Counted from the stretch's first letter, positions 41,161 through 50,980 are shown. The stretch: 64,000 nt of DNA from Lacipirellula parvula (GCF_009177095.1 NZ_AP021861.1:4074501-4138500), one strand, 5' to 3'. The notes: generated by a model not told the origin, from the letters alone. Numbers and translations: made by a program.

Positions 41161-43053
41161 CTAGCGGCTCCCTTTGCCTTCGAGGTGAACCATCACCAGC
41201 GCGATGTCGGCGGGGGTGATGCCGCTCACACGGCTCGCTTGCGAGAGATCGACCGGACGGATGCGTCCGAGCTTCTCGCGAGCTTCCGCTCGCAGTTGCG
41301 AAATGCGGCCGTAGTCGAAGCTGGCGGGGATCCGCTTCGCGGCGAGGCGGCGTTGCCGATCGACTTCGACTTCCTGCCGCGCGACATAGCCCGCGTACTT
41401 CAAGTCGACGAGCACCTGGCTGGCGACGTCTTCAGAAGTCGCGGCAAGTTCGGGCAGCCGCGCGACAATGTCTGGCCACTCGACTTCCGGCCGCCGCAAC
41501 CGCTGGGCGAGCGATTGCCCCTCCTGCCGCGTCGTTTCGAGGAGTTGGGTAATCCGCGAAATCTCGGCGTACTTCGTTTCGAGCCGTGCGAAGCGATCGC
41601 CATCGGCAAGGCCGACCTCATGCGCGAGCGGCGTGAGCCGGCGGTCGGCGTTGTCTTGCCGCAGCAAGAGGCGGTATTCAGCGCGACTGGTGAACATGCG
41701 GTAAGGCTCATCGACGCCACGAGTGACGAGGTCGTCGATCAGCACGCCGATGTAGGCCTGGTCGCGGGTGAGGATGAGCGGCTCGCGCCCGGCGACGCCG
41801 AGCGCCGCGTTCGCCCCCGCCATCAGCCCCTGAGCCGCCGCCTCCTCGTAACCGGTGGTGCCGTTGATCTGCCCGGCTAAGAACAGCCCAGCCACCTGCT
41901 TCGATTCGAGCGTCGGCCGCAGCTGATCGGGCGGGGCGTAGTCATATTCCACCGCGTAGCCGTAACGCATGATCTCGGCCCGTTCGAGGCCGGGAATCAG
42001 CCGGAACATCGCGTCCTGCACGTCGCGCGGCAAGCTGGTGGAAACACCGTTCACGTAGACTTCGCGGGTGTTCCGACCCTCGGGTTCGAGGAACAGCTGA
42101 TGCTGCGTCTTGTCGGCGAAGCGCACGATCTTGTCTTCGATCGACGGGCAGTAACGCGGCCCGCTGGTGGTGATCTGCCCGCTGTACATCGGCGCCCGCG
42201 AGAGGTTCGCGCGGATGATGTCGTGCACCTGCTCGTTCGTGTAGGTGATGTAGCAGGGAAGCTGCTCGACCTCGAGCCGATCGGTGAGGTACGAAAAGGG
42301 CTGCGGATGTTCGTCGCCCGGCTGCAGTTCGGTGCGCGAGTAGTCGATCGTACGGCCGTTCAGCCGCGGCGGCGTGCCGGTCTTGAAGCGTTCGAGTTTG
42401 ACGCCGAGCCGATTGAGCGCGGCGCTAATGCCTGAGGAAGTTCCTTCGCCACCGCGTCCGCCGGGCGTCTTCGCCTCGCCGGTGTGCATCAGCGCTTGCA
42501 GAAAGGTGCCGGTGGTTAGCACCACCGCACGGGCGCGGTAGATTGCGTCGCCGCGAACGCGGACACCCACGATGCGGGGAGGGTTCAGGTGGCAGGGTTC
42601 AGGGTTCAGCGAAGAGGAATCTGTATTCCCTGAACCCTGAACCCCAACCTCTGAACCCTCCACGAGGATGTCTTCGACCACTTCCTGCCGCAGCGACAGG
42701 TTCTCCTGCTCCTCGCAAAGCCGTTTCACTTCGGCCTGGTAAAGCCGTTTGTCGGCCTGGGCCCGCGGGCTGTGCATCGCGGGGCCCTTGCGGAGATTGA
42801 GCATCCGGAACTGGATGCCAGTGGCGTCGATCACCCGCCCCATGGCCCCGCCGAGGGCGTCGATCTCGCGGACGATTTGCCCCTTGCCGACGCCGCCGAT
42901 CGCCGGGTTGCAGCTCATTTGGCCGACGGTGTCGCAGTTGGTCGTCAGCAGGGCGGTGCGGGCCCCCAGCCTGGCGGCCGCGAGGGCGGCTTCGGTCCCC
43001 GCGTGGCCGGCGCCGATCACCAGAACGTCGAATTCGTACTCACTGTTTGCCAT
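41161..43053 (-). CDS. mnmG: tRNA uridine-5-carboxymethylaminomethyl enzyme MnmG
   Basis: A 630-residue FAD enzyme that, with MnmE, modifies the wobble uridine of tRNAs. N-terminal [10 protein letters not shown] (14-23), [48 protein letters not shown] and the C-terminal SGITPADI are canonical. An insertion at about 132-159 ([18 protein letters not shown] within it), absent from the family, is encoded by an inverted heptamer array between ILVE and RIVGVRV. It sits in a surface beta-strand connection, so the protein may remain active. Confidence 0.97.
   Translation of the reverse strand: MANSEYEFDVLVIGAGHAGTEAALAAARLGARTALLTTNCDTVGQMSCNPAIGGVGKGQIVREIDALGGAMGRVIDATGIQFRMLNLRKGPAMHSPRAQADKRLYQAEVKRLCEEQENLSLRQEVVEDILVEGSEVGVQGSGNTDSSSLNPEPCHLNPPRIVGVRVRGDAIYRARAVVLTTGTFLQALMHTGEAKTPGGRGGEGTSSGISAALNRLGVKLERFKTGTPPRLNGRTIDYSRTELQPGDEHPQPFSYLTDRLEVEQLPCYITYTNEQVHDIIRANLSRAPMYSGQITTSGPRYCPSIEDKIVRFADKTQHQLFLEPEGRNTREVYVNGVSTSLPRDVQDAMFRLIPGLERAEIMRYGYAVEYDYAPPDQLRPTLESKQVAGLFLAGQINGTTGYEEAAAQGLMAGANAALGVAGREPLILTRDQAYIGVLIDDLVTRGVDEPYRMFTSRAEYRLLLRQDNADRRLTPLAHEVGLADGDRFARLETKYAEISRITQLLETTRQEGQSLAQRLRRPEVEWPDIVARLPELAATSEDVASQVLVDLKYAGYVARQEVEVDRQRRLAAKRIPASFDYGRISQLRAEAREKLGRIRPVDLSQASRVSGITPADIALVMVHLEGKGSR
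42579..42661. repeat. Inverted heptamer array inside mnmG
   Basis: 83 bp with inverted ends GGAGGGTTCAG and CTGAACCCTCC. The left arm heptads are GGTTCAG, GTGGCAG, GGTTCAG, GGTTCAG, and the right arm is complementary. Same heptamer as 38350, 32661 and 51181. Entirely coding. Confidence 0.93.
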
Positions 43054-43283
43054 TCCTCCAAATTAGCCCAGGGCCGGCAGCTAGCCTAGCGGCGAGGCTT
43101 TTGCGGGCGCCGGCGGGGAATGCTGGTGCAGCTGTAACGAAACGGCCCGGAAAACGCTACAGCTTCCAGAACCGGCAGGCCGCCGGGGCCGTATGCAGGT
43201 TGGGCTGGCCCCGACCTGCGGTTAGAATCCGGCCGTACCTTTGGGCGGCGCCGACCGCGCTCCGGAGTCAGGGAGATTTTCGC

Positions 43284-44288
43284 ATGCCACGTTCCATGAG
43301 CAGCCTCGCCATCGCCATCCTCGCGTTCATCGTCGTCGCTGCCGGCGCCTACGCGGCTCGCGCCCAAGAACGGGGCGGACTGTTCGCCAACGGCACGCCG
43401 ACGCTCGGCGGCATCGCCGTTTGGTCGGACGAAGTCGTCGACCACAACTGGCGCATTCAAAAGCACGCGGTGATCGGTCACTACCGCCTGATCGATCCAA
43501 GCGACCGCCGGCAAGCCTTCGGCACATTCGATACGTGCCTCGCCAAGCTTAATGAAGTGAAGAAGGCGGAAAACTTTCCGCCGAATCCGAAGGAAGTCGT
43601 CATCGTCCTCCACGGTCTGGGCGCGAGCCGGCAGTTCATGGAAGGCTTGGCTCAGTACATCGAAGAGAACGGAAACCTCGCAACAATTAACGTCGGCTAT
43701 CCGTCAACGATGGAAGACATCGACGCCTACGCGGCTTCGCTCGACAGCGTGATCCGCCATTTGGATGGCGTTGAGCAGGTGAGCTTCGTCGCGCACAGCA
43801 TGGGCAATATTGTCATCCGTCGCCTGCTGGCCAACTACGAGCGTCTCGAACCCGCCATGCGGCCGCCGGTAGAGTTCAAACGAATGGTGATGATCTCGCC
43901 GCCGAATCATGGCGCTGAAATCGCCGACCAGTTTGCCGACAGCAAACTCGTGCAGATGGTGGCGGGCAAGCCGCTTGAGCAATTGGCGCCGTCGAAAGGT
44001 TGGCCTGAACTGGAAAAGCAGCTGGTGACGCCGAACTTTGAGTTTGGCATTATCGCCGGCGGCCAGGGCGACGGCGAAGGCTATCTCGACGCCATCCCCG
44101 GCGACGACGACGGGCTGCTCAGCATCGACACGATGAAGCTCGCGGGTGCGACCGACTTCATTCAGACCAACGGCATTCACCAGATGATGCCGAAGTTCAA
44201 AGAAGTACGGGCGGCGACGCTCAACTTCTTGCTGCATGGCTACTTCGTGTCGCCGCAGGCGATGCACCCGGTCGTCGCGGCGAAGTAG
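43284..44288 (+). CDS. Exported lipase-like alpha/beta hydrolase
   Basis: A 334-residue protein. Signal peptide 1-28 (IAILAFIVVAAGAYAARAQ). VVIVLHGLGASRQFM is the oxyanion loop, nucleophile Ser172 in AHSMGN, and GDDDGLLSIDTMKL supplies the acidic residue, with NGIHQMM the probable catalytic His. The pattern is that of PGAP1/triacylglycerol-lipase-like hydrolases. Start ATG 43284 has AGGGAG upstream. It is divergent from mnmG. Confidence 0.82.
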   Translation: MPRSMSSLAIAILAFIVVAAGAYAARAQERGGLFANGTPTLGGIAVWSDEVVDHNWRIQKHAVIGHYRLIDPSDRRQAFGTFDTCLAKLNEVKKAENFPPNPKEVVIVLHGLGASRQFMEGLAQYIEENGNLATINVGYPSTMEDIDAYAASLDSVIRHLDGVEQVSFVAHSMGNIVIRRLLANYERLEPAMRPPVEFKRMVMISPPNHGAEIADQFADSKLVQMVAGKPLEQLAPSKGWPELEKQLVTPNFEFGIIAGGQGDGEGYLDAIPGDDDGLLSIDTMKLAGATDFIQTNGIHQMMPKFKEVRAATLNFLLHGYFVSPQAMHPVVAAK

Positions 44289-44318
44289 CTTCGCACCGCG
44301 TCAACTTTCGTAAACGCC

Positions 44319-44353
44319 AATAGCCCCGGGCAAGCTTGCCCGGGGCTATTTTT
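44319..44353. terminator. Bidirectional intrinsic terminator
   Basis: A perfect 32-bp palindrome, half-site AATAGCCCCGGGCAAG, followed by further T. It lies between convergent genes ending at 44288 and 44376, and both orientations end in ATT(T) runs. Confidence 0.85.
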
Positions 44354-44375
44354 GGTTGCGATCGATTCGTTGTGA

Positions 44376-45488
44376 TTACGCCGCCGGCTTCAGCTCGAGC
44401 TTCGCCGCTTGTGGCGGAACCGGCTTGGTCTGCTCGGCCTTCGCACACTCCGCACAGGCGGGGAACGCGACGCAGCAGAGGGCGTTCATGAACCGGCGGC
44501 TGCCGAGGTGGGGCTCGATGTAGTGGCTGCTGCCGACGTCGCTGGTGAGCGTTTGTTGGCAGAGCTTGTGGGCATTCTCGCCGAGGCAGTTCGCGTTGAC
44601 GCCGGTCACGCCGACCGCTGGCTTGCAGCGATACGAAATGTTCGGCCAGCGACGCAGGGTGCTATCGGTGCGGTTGCGGGTGACGTAAATCTTCTCCGCC
44701 GCGACGAACGCCTGGCCGTAGCGACCGCCGACGTCGAGCGAGTCGTTGTCGAACGCCGCCGATACCAGGGCGACGCGGAAGTTCGGACGTTCGACGGCTT
44801 CGGCGCCAGCGAGCTTCAAGCCGCGGAGTTCGCCGCCGCCGATGAAGTGAGCGGACACGGCGCCGATGATGCCGCCGTAACTGTGACCGCCGACGGTAAC
44901 GCGTTGGGTCATGCTCATCCGTTGGACAAGCTTCGCCATATAGTAGCCTTGGTATTCGGCGTAGGTGAACTTCGTGCGGAGGTTGCTGAGGATCAGCTGA
45001 CGCGGACGGAGCAGCGGGCGGAGGTGATCAATCTGAGCTGGCCACGACCAGAACACGAGCCGCTTCTTGCCGGGACAGCAGCGCATCTTGCGGTAGACGT
45101 CCCAGCATTGGTCCATGGCGCCCTTGTGCTGCAGGGTGTTGCCATGCGCGAAGATCAGCGTCGGCATGCTCGCCTCTTCAGCAAGCAACTCTTCCCACGA
45201 CGACTTCACAAACCGACGGCAGCTGGCGTCGTAGCGTTGGACGCTGATCCGCTCGAAGCCGGCGTCGAGGTTGTTGCACTTCGGCGCGCAGCGGGTGTTC
45301 ACCAGCCACAGCTCCGGCAGTTCGTGGCAGCAATCGAGCTGGCAGTTGTTCAGGTCGCAGCCGTCGCATTGATCGGGCGTGCAGTATTGGGCCGACGCGG
45401 CGACGGCCATCGCAGCGACGATGATCGCCGCAGCGGCGATGCGCCAGAAGGCCCAGAGAGCGGTTTCGCGAACCAAAGCGGCGTTCAT
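44376..45488 (-). CDS. Secreted Cys-rich alpha/beta hydrolase
   Basis: A 370-residue protein. Signal peptide to about 33 (AAAAIIVAAMAVAASA). A Cys-rich stretch follows (CTPDQCDGCDLNNCQLDCC, 36-54), probably disulfide-bonded. The hydrolase core has LIFAHGNTLQ and the nucleophile elbow GGHSYGG (Ser203), and NDSLDV and SSHYIEP may give Asp and His. Fourteen or more cysteines indicate an extracytoplasmic location. Substrate unknown. Convergent with the lipase gene. Confidence 0.75.
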   Translation of the reverse strand: MNAALVRETALWAFWRIAAAAIIVAAMAVAASAQYCTPDQCDGCDLNNCQLDCCHELPELWLVNTRCAPKCNNLDAGFERISVQRYDASCRRFVKSSWEELLAEEASMPTLIFAHGNTLQHKGAMDQCWDVYRKMRCCPGKKRLVFWSWPAQIDHLRPLLRPRQLILSNLRTKFTYAEYQGYYMAKLVQRMSMTQRVTVGGHSYGGIIGAVSAHFIGGGELRGLKLAGAEAVERPNFRVALVSAAFDNDSLDVGGRYGQAFVAAEKIYVTRNRTDSTLRRWPNISYRCKPAVGVTGVNANCLGENAHKLCQQTLTSDVGSSHYIEPHLGSRRFMNALCCVAFPACAECAKAEQTKPVPPQAAKLELKPAA

Positions 45489-45925
45489 GGGGGAGTCGCT
45501 TTCTTGCTAGCAGAGGGAGTGGATCGGGCCGCGGAAGCGACCGGCTAGTTTTCGATGACCAGCGAAGATGCGGAACTTACGCAAACTTTGCGGCAACGCG
45601 AAAATTTACCCTCTGCGGCGGGAAAACAACGCCCCCTGTCGAAAAATGTGGCGAAAAAACCACACCCCAGGCCGGTCCCCGTCGCCCGACCCGCACGACC
45701 GCTCCGGCTACAGCAGGCCCCACACTACCGCCAAACGCCGGGAGAAAAAGGGTAGACTAGGGGGACTCTCCGCCTGGGGGAAACTGGACTTCGGATTCCC
45801 ACGGTAACGGGTCGATGCTACCCGCATTGCCGGAACAATCGTCTCTGTCGTTCCAACCCGACCCGCTCGCCGACCGACCCAGCCGGCGCCGCGGGGGTGC
45901 GACACGCGACCTCAGGAATAGCCGC
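45489..45925. other. Divergent intergenic region, no gene seen
   Basis: It separates the Cys-rich hydrolase from the BBP7 barrel gene. No repeat of the main families and no clear promoter was seen; a possible -10-like TAGACT lies at 45753-45758. Confidence 0.5.
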
Positions 45926-47215
45926 ATGCGATCGCTTTTCACTCGTCCAGCCTCGGCGCGACTGCTGATAGCCGCGGCGTCGTTTTCCGTCGCCGCGCCC
46001 GCGCTCGGCCAAACGCCGCCGTCGCTTTCGGACACCATCCATCTCGCCAGCGGCGACATATGGTCGGAGAAGTCGACGCCGACGATCCTGGGAACGCCCG
46101 CCAATGCGGTGAAAACGGCGGCGAGTGAAGTCGCTATCTTGCCGGTCGCCGAGGAAGAGGACGGATTGCTTTCCGCCGGGGCGATCGACTCGACCTGCAA
46201 CACGTGCAATGGCGGCGGCGGGGGCGGAGCGGGCAGTTTCTACAACCGCTGCGGCTGCGACCAGCCGCTGTTTCCGTACCTCACCGGTCCCGGCAGCTGC
46301 GACAACTGGTGCGTCGGCCCCCATTGGAACGTCGAAGTCGACGGCATGGCGCTGCGGCGCACCGGCGCCGATTGGGCCCGCGTGGTCGACTCAGTCGCGC
46401 TCAATCCAGAACTGCTCGACCAGTTCGATTACGGCCCTGGCGGACGAATCTTCGTCACCGGCTACAACGATTCCGACTTCGGCATCCAGGTCGGCTACGA
46501 GGGGATCAACAACTACAACGCCACAGCGATGTTCATCGACCCCAATGTCGACCCCAATGACCCTGGCGACGATAGCGTCCGCTCGTTCGACTACCAGACG
46601 ACGTTCAACTCGATTGAACTGAACTTCATGCGGCGGACGACGGCGCCGACGAAAATCTTCGCCGGCTTCCGTTACGTGCAGGCCGACGAAGACTTTACGG
46701 ACGCGCTCACCGTCGCGAAGATCGTGCCCGGGGCGTCTAACCCTGCGACCACCGACGTGTTCACCGACACCGATAACGTCTGGAAGCTTGAAAACCGGAT
46801 GATCGGCTTTCAGCTGGGCGCCCTCCGCGACGCCTGGTCGCTCAACAAGTGGCTCACTGTCGAGCCGTACGGCAACGGCGGCGTCTACTACAACAACTTC
46901 AAACGCGAGCAGTTGCAAAATACGATCAATACGCTCGTCACCGGTCCTGACAACGTGACGCTCGCCCCCGCGACGAGCTCGTCGAGCTACACGCAGTTCG
47001 GCACGTCGCAAACCTTCTCCGAAATTGCTTACATCGGCGAAGTCGGCGTGACGGCCGTGTTCCGCATTAACCAGTGCGTCGCCATCCGCGGCGGCTATCA
47101 GGCGCTAGTGATGGACGGCGTGGGCACTGGTCTCGACGCGTACTTCGAACCGGGCCTCAACGGCACGACCGTGCTTTACCACGGGGCGCGGTTTGGGTTT
47201 GAGTACCAGCGGTAG
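45926..47215 (+). CDS. BBP7-like outer-membrane beta-barrel protein
   Basis: A 429-residue protein. Signal peptide 1-27 (LLIAAASFSVAAPALG). After a Gly/Cys stretch (CNTCNGGGGGGAG, RCGCDQ), alternating aromatic beta-strands run to the C-terminus, which ends in FGFEYQR, an outer-membrane-barrel type end. The pattern WNVEVDGMALRR, FAGFRYVQADEDF, GYQALVMDGV is that of the planctomycete BBP7 (beta-barrel protein 7) family. The start at 45926 has AGGA upstream; the frame is open from 45815. Confidence 0.8.
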   Translation: MRSLFTRPASARLLIAAASFSVAAPALGQTPPSLSDTIHLASGDIWSEKSTPTILGTPANAVKTAASEVAILPVAEEEDGLLSAGAIDSTCNTCNGGGGGGAGSFYNRCGCDQPLFPYLTGPGSCDNWCVGPHWNVEVDGMALRRTGADWARVVDSVALNPELLDQFDYGPGGRIFVTGYNDSDFGIQVGYEGINNYNATAMFIDPNVDPNDPGDDSVRSFDYQTTFNSIELNFMRRTTAPTKIFAGFRYVQADEDFTDALTVAKIVPGASNPATTDVFTDTDNVWKLENRMIGFQLGALRDAWSLNKWLTVEPYGNGGVYYNNFKREQLQNTINTLVTGPDNVTLAPATSSSSYTQFGTSQTFSEIAYIGEVGVTAVFRINQCVAIRGGYQALVMDGVGTGLDAYFEPGLNGTTVLYHGARFGFEYQR

Positions 47216-47221
47216 GCCCGC

Positions 47222-47312
47222 AAATGACGAATGACGAAATCCGAGTGACGAATGGGAGACGCAAGCGTTCTTCCATTCGTCATTCGTCATTCGTCATTCT
47301 GGCTTCGTCATT
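47222..47312. repeat. Inverted heptamer array (ATGACGA type)
   Basis: The left arm has ATGACGA twice, AATCCGA, GTGACGA; the right arm has ATTCGTC three times plus variants. It lies between convergent barrel and TerC genes. Confidence 0.88.
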
Positions 47313-47316
47313 TCTC

Positions 47317-48216
47317 CTAGATCGCTTCCAACGTTTCTTTCTCTTCGGTTACGTGCCGCCGGGCTCGCAGGTTGAGCATTTCAACCATCAGCGCGAAGGC
47401 CATCGAGAAGTAGATGTAGCCGCGCGGGACGTGCGTGTGGAGGCCTTCGGCCACGAGCACGACGCCGATCAAAATCAGGAACGCCAGCGCCAGCATTTTC
47501 ACGCTCGGGTGCCGGTTCACGAAGTTCGCGATTGGCCCGCTGAAGGCGATCATCACCGCGATCGCCAACACGACGGCGGTGATCATGATCGCCAGTGCGA
47601 CCCAGTGGTGCTGGTAATCTTCCGGCCGCACCATGCCGACGGCGGTCAGTACCGAATCGAGCGAGAAAACCATATCGATCGCGATGATCTGCACGAGCAC
47701 CGCGGTGAGCGACGAGTAGACCTTCGTCCCGCCGCTGGCGTGGTGTGGTTCGAGTTGATGGCCAATCTCCCAGGTTGCTTTGCCGAGCAAAAACAACCCG
47801 CCGAGGATCAGCACGAGATCCTTCGCGGTGATCGGGGTGCCTCCCTCTTCGAGCGTCTCAACGACGGCGGGACTGTCGACTTCCGACGGATCGTCCGCCT
47901 TGATCGGCCTGACGTCGTCTTTCGCATCCTTCGGCTCCACTTCTGCCACCACGGGATGCGAGCCCGGCATGTGAAACGGCAGGTCGAAGAGCACCGTCTT
48001 ATCGAGTGTGATCACCCACGAAATCGCGAACAGCAGCGTGATTCGTCCGACCGCGGCGAGTAGCAGGCCCAGCGTCCGGGCCTTCGGCTGATGCTCCGCC
48101 GGCAACTTGCCGGTGAGGATCGCGAGGAAGACGACGTTATCGATGCCGAGCACGATCTCCAAGATCGCGAGCGTCGCGAGGGCGGCCATCGAATTCAACG
48201 TGAACAACTCTTCCAT
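47317..48216 (-). CDS. TerC-family integral membrane protein
   Basis: A 299-residue polytopic protein. EIVLGIDNVVFLAIL (about 20-34) and IDMVFSLDSVLTAVGM (about 185-200) are the two conserved Asp-bearing TerC motifs. It has about seven membrane helices with a long charged loop at about 85-130. TerC proteins export metals (for example manganese) or assist secretion; the older tellurite link is less general. The ligand is uncertain. Confidence 0.9.
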   Translation of the reverse strand: MEELFTLNSMAALATLAILEIVLGIDNVVFLAILTGKLPAEHQPKARTLGLLLAAVGRITLLFAISWVITLDKTVLFDLPFHMPGSHPVVAEVEPKDAKDDVRPIKADDPSEVDSPAVVETLEEGGTPITAKDLVLILGGLFLLGKATWEIGHQLEPHHASGGTKVYSSLTAVLVQIIAIDMVFSLDSVLTAVGMVRPEDYQHHWVALAIMITAVVLAIAVMIAFSGPIANFVNRHPSVKMLALAFLILIGVVLVAEGLHTHVPRGYIYFSMAFALMVEMLNLRARRHVTEEKETLEAI

Positions 48217-48261
48217 GACTCTCTCTTTAATCCCGGACGTTGCCGGTTATTCGCGTTTAAA

Positions 48262-48342
48262 AATTGCACCACAACGGCACGGCGGACACAACGTAGGGAA
48301 TGAATCCTCCCCCGTCGTGTCCGTTGTGCCGTCGTGGTAAAT
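48262..48342. repeat. H-family inverted repeat upstream of terC
   Basis: Left arm GCACCACAACGGCACGGCGG; right arm is its complement ending GTCGTGGT near 48338. Loop about 25 bp. Confidence 0.83.
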
Positions 48343-48373
48343 CCTGTTTTGGGCTCTGAGTGGCGGTTAATTC

Positions 48374-49429
48374 CTAAACCATCCCGCCCAATTTCGCAAG
48401 CAGAAGATCGCACTGTTCGTCGCTGCCGACGCTAATGCGGAGGCCTTCGCCCCACCCGGCGTAGTTCATGTAGCGAACCAGGACGCCGGCGTCCTTCAAC
48501 TGCTGGTAGAGGTCGCGCGACTCCCGCTTGCCGTGCCGGCACCAGACAAAATTCGCCTGCGAGTCGATGCACTCGAAGCCGAGACCGCGCAGGGCCCCCG
48601 TCATTCGCTCGCGGGTGGCGATAATTGCGTCGCGCGTTTTGGCAAAGTACGCCTGATCGTCAATCGCCGCCGTCGCCCCGGCGATCGAGAGCGAATCGCA
48701 GTTGTAGGAGTCCTTCACCTTGATCAACTGCTCGATGATCTGCGGCTGGGCGACCGCGAAGCCGAACCGCAGCCCGGCGAGGCTGTACGACTTGCTGAGC
48801 GTCCGCGTCACGATTACCCGCTCGTTCTCGGCGACCAGGCCAAGGCAGTTCGTCGTCGCGAAGTCGGCGTACGCCTCGTCGACGATGAGTGGGCAGGGGA
48901 GAGCGGCAGCCAGTTTCGCCACCTTGTCGGGCGCGATCACCGTGCCGGTCGGGCTGTTGGGGTTCGGCAAGAAGGCGAGTTGCAGTCGCTCGTTCGCCGC
49001 GGTGAAGGCAGAACCGAGCGTCCAGTCGCTTTTAAAGTCGACCGTCTCTGACTCTGCCCCCTGAATCGCCGCCAGCGTGTTGTAGAGGATGTAGCTCGGG
49101 CGTGGAAAGCGAATCAGCCCCCCCGGCGCTACGAAGCTACGGGTGACGATCGTGAGAATGTCGTCGCTGCCGTTGCCGCACAAAATCCAGTCGGGCGTGA
49201 TGCCGGGCACCTCGTGCTTGAACAGCTCCGCCGCCCGTTCGCGAAACGCGGTCGCCATCGGATCGGGATAGCGCTGCAATCCGCTCTGGCAGACACGACC
49301 AATCGCCGCCTTCACCGCCGGCGAGCAGGGGAAGGGATTTTCGTTCGTGTTGAGTTTGACAAACTCCATCCCCCGCGGCTGCTCGCCGGGAACGTAGCCT
49401 TGCATCGCGGTGATGTTGGGTCGGAACAT
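48374..49429 (-). CDS. hisC: Histidinol-phosphate aminotransferase
   Basis: A 351-residue class I/II PLP aminotransferase of histidine synthesis. KLNTNENPFPCSP, GNGSDDILTIV, FLPNPNSPTGT, VDEAYADF, and the PLP lysine in RTLSKSYSLAGLRFGF are hallmarks of HisC. Length is normal. It lies 130 bp downstream of hisD, with an H-family repeat between, and may share its transcript. Confidence 0.94.
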   Translation of the reverse strand: MFRPNITAMQGYVPGEQPRGMEFVKLNTNENPFPCSPAVKAAIGRVCQSGLQRYPDPMATAFRERAAELFKHEVPGITPDWILCGNGSDDILTIVTRSFVAPGGLIRFPRPSYILYNTLAAIQGAESETVDFKSDWTLGSAFTAANERLQLAFLPNPNSPTGTVIAPDKVAKLAAALPCPLIVDEAYADFATTNCLGLVAENERVIVTRTLSKSYSLAGLRFGFAVAQPQIIEQLIKVKDSYNCDSLSIAGATAAIDDQAYFAKTRDAIIATRERMTGALRGLGFECIDSQANFVWCRHGKRESRDLYQQLKDAGVLVRYMNYAGWGEGLRISVGSDEQCDLLLAKLGGMV

Positions 49430-49460
49430 TTGTTTTTAGCTTTTGTTGACTGCTGAAGCT

Positions 49461-49566
49461 TTACCACGACGGCACAAAGAGCACGACGGAAGAAGAGAAA
49501 CAAGACTTCGAAGAATCCATCTTTTGAATTTTCGTCGTGTCCTTCGTGTCGTCGTGGTTCAATTCT
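49461..49566. repeat. H-family inverted repeat between hisC and hisD
   Basis: Left arm TTACCACGACGGCACAAAGA; right arm complement ending GTCGTGGTTCAATTC. The right arm contains the hisD stop codon (49559-49561). Confidence 0.85.
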
Positions 49567-50980
49567 TTTGAAGACGGATCGCCACGCTGTTTGCATGCCC
49601 GGTAAGGCCTTCCTTCGCGGCGAGGGTGAGGACGTCGTCGGCGATCGCGGCGAGGCCGGTCTCGGTGAAGTGGATCATGCTGTTGGTGCGGAGGAAGTCG
49701 TTCGCCGAGAGGCCGCTCGCGAAGCGGGCCGTCGCCCCGGTTGGCAAGACGTGCGACGGCCCGGCCGCGTAGTCGCCCACCGGCACCGGCGTGTAGGCGC
49801 CGAGGAAAATGGCGCCGGCGTAGCGAATGCGATCGGCCAGCTTTTCGGCAGCTGGTCCCGCGAGGTGGAGGTGCTCGGTGGCGAGTTCGTTCGCGAGCTT
49901 CACCGCTTCGTCGGCGTTCTTCACCAGCACTAGCGCGCCGAACGCCTCAAGCGACGGCCGCGTGAGCTCGCCCCGCTCGAGCGTCGCGAGCTGCTTTTCA
50001 AGTTCCGCCGCCACGGCGTCGATGAGCGGCGCGTGCCAGGTAATGAGAATCGCCGAGCCGGGCGAATGCTCCGCCTGGGCAATGAGGTCGGCCGCAGTGA
50101 AATCGGCCCGCGTCGTCTCGTCGGCGATGACGATCACCTCGCTCGGCCCGGCAATCGAATCGATGTCGACTTCGCCAAAGACATGCTTCTTGGCGAGGGC
50201 CACAAACAGGTTCCCCGGGCCAACAATCTTGTCGACTTTTTCAATTCCCCCTCCCTCGCAGGGAGGGGCTAGGAGAGGGATTCCCGACGCATCAGTCTTC
50301 GCCGTGTTGCCATTAGTCCCGTAAGCGAGCGCCGCCACCGCCTGCGCCCCGCCCGCGCGATAGACCTCGGTGACGCCCAGCTCATGGCAAGTCGCCAGCA
50401 AATCCTGGTTGTAAGACCCAAACGCCGTCGGCGGCGCCACCACGGCGATTTGCTCCACACCCGCCGCCTGCGCGGGGACGACCGTCATGAGCACCGTCGA
50501 CGGATACGCCGCCGCGCCGCCCGGCACGCACACGCCGATTCGCCGCAGCGGCAAGTACCGCTGCGTGAGATAGCCGCCGTGCTCCGTCGGCACGGTCACC
50601 GTCTGATGGAGAATAGCCTGCTGGAACTTCAAAATGCGTTCGCGAATCCGCCGCACCGCATCGAGTAGCTTGGGATTGGCCGCCGCGTGGGCCGCCGCCA
50701 GTTCCGCCGCTGGCACGCGCAGGTCGCTCGCCGTGAGTTGCTTGCCATCAAGCTTGGCCGTGTACTCCAGCAGCGCGGGCAGCCCGCGCTCGCGGACGTC
50801 GCCGCAAATCCGCTCGACCACTTGCACCGGCGTCAGCGGTTCGCCAAATACCTCGATCGTCTTCCGCCGTCCCGCCTCGCTGACGACGTTCCCCTCGGGG
50901 GCCAGCTTCGCCCGCAGCGCGGCAATTTGCGCCGCCGAACCAGGATCGCGAGTGTCGATGCGTGGAATGGCGAGCGGCAT
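49559..50980 (-). CDS. hisD: Histidinol dehydrogenase
   Basis: A 473-residue NAD-dependent enzyme for the last two steps of histidine synthesis. YVPGG-type RRIGVCVPGGAAAYPST, AGGAQAVAALAYGT, KIVGPGNLFVALAK, IAGPSEVIVIAD and the zinc/catalytic EHLHLAGP segment are clear. The family length is about 430; the excess is largely an insertion at about 223-245 (from NGNTAKT to CEGGG) between YGT and IEKVDK, read from an F-family palindrome. This loop precedes the conserved VDKIVGPGN strand. The stop is supplied by an H-family repeat. Confidence 0.96.
   Translation of the reverse strand: MPLAIPRIDTRDPGSAAQIAALRAKLAPEGNVVSEAGRRKTIEVFGEPLTPVQVVERICGDVRERGLPALLEYTAKLDGKQLTASDLRVPAAELAAAHAAANPKLLDAVRRIRERILKFQQAILHQTVTVPTEHGGYLTQRYLPLRRIGVCVPGGAAAYPSTVLMTVVPAQAAGVEQIAVVAPPTAFGSYNQDLLATCHELGVTEVYRAGGAQAVAALAYGTNGNTAKTDASGIPLLAPPCEGGGIEKVDKIVGPGNLFVALAKKHVFGEVDIDSIAGPSEVIVIADETTRADFTAADLIAQAEHSPGSAILITWHAPLIDAVAAELEKQLATLERGELTRPSLEAFGALVLVKNADEAVKLANELATEHLHLAGPAAEKLADRIRYAGAIFLGAYTPVPVGDYAAGPSHVLPTGATARFASGLSANDFLRTNSMIHFTETGLAAIADDVLTLAAKEGLTGHANSVAIRLQKN
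50246..50285 (-). repeat. F-family palindrome inside hisD
   Basis: CCCCTCCCT CGC AGGGAGGGG plus CTAGGAGAGGGATTCC, translated in frame (as GIPLLAPPCEGGG on the minus strand). Nearly identical to the flhF copy. Confidence 0.9.
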
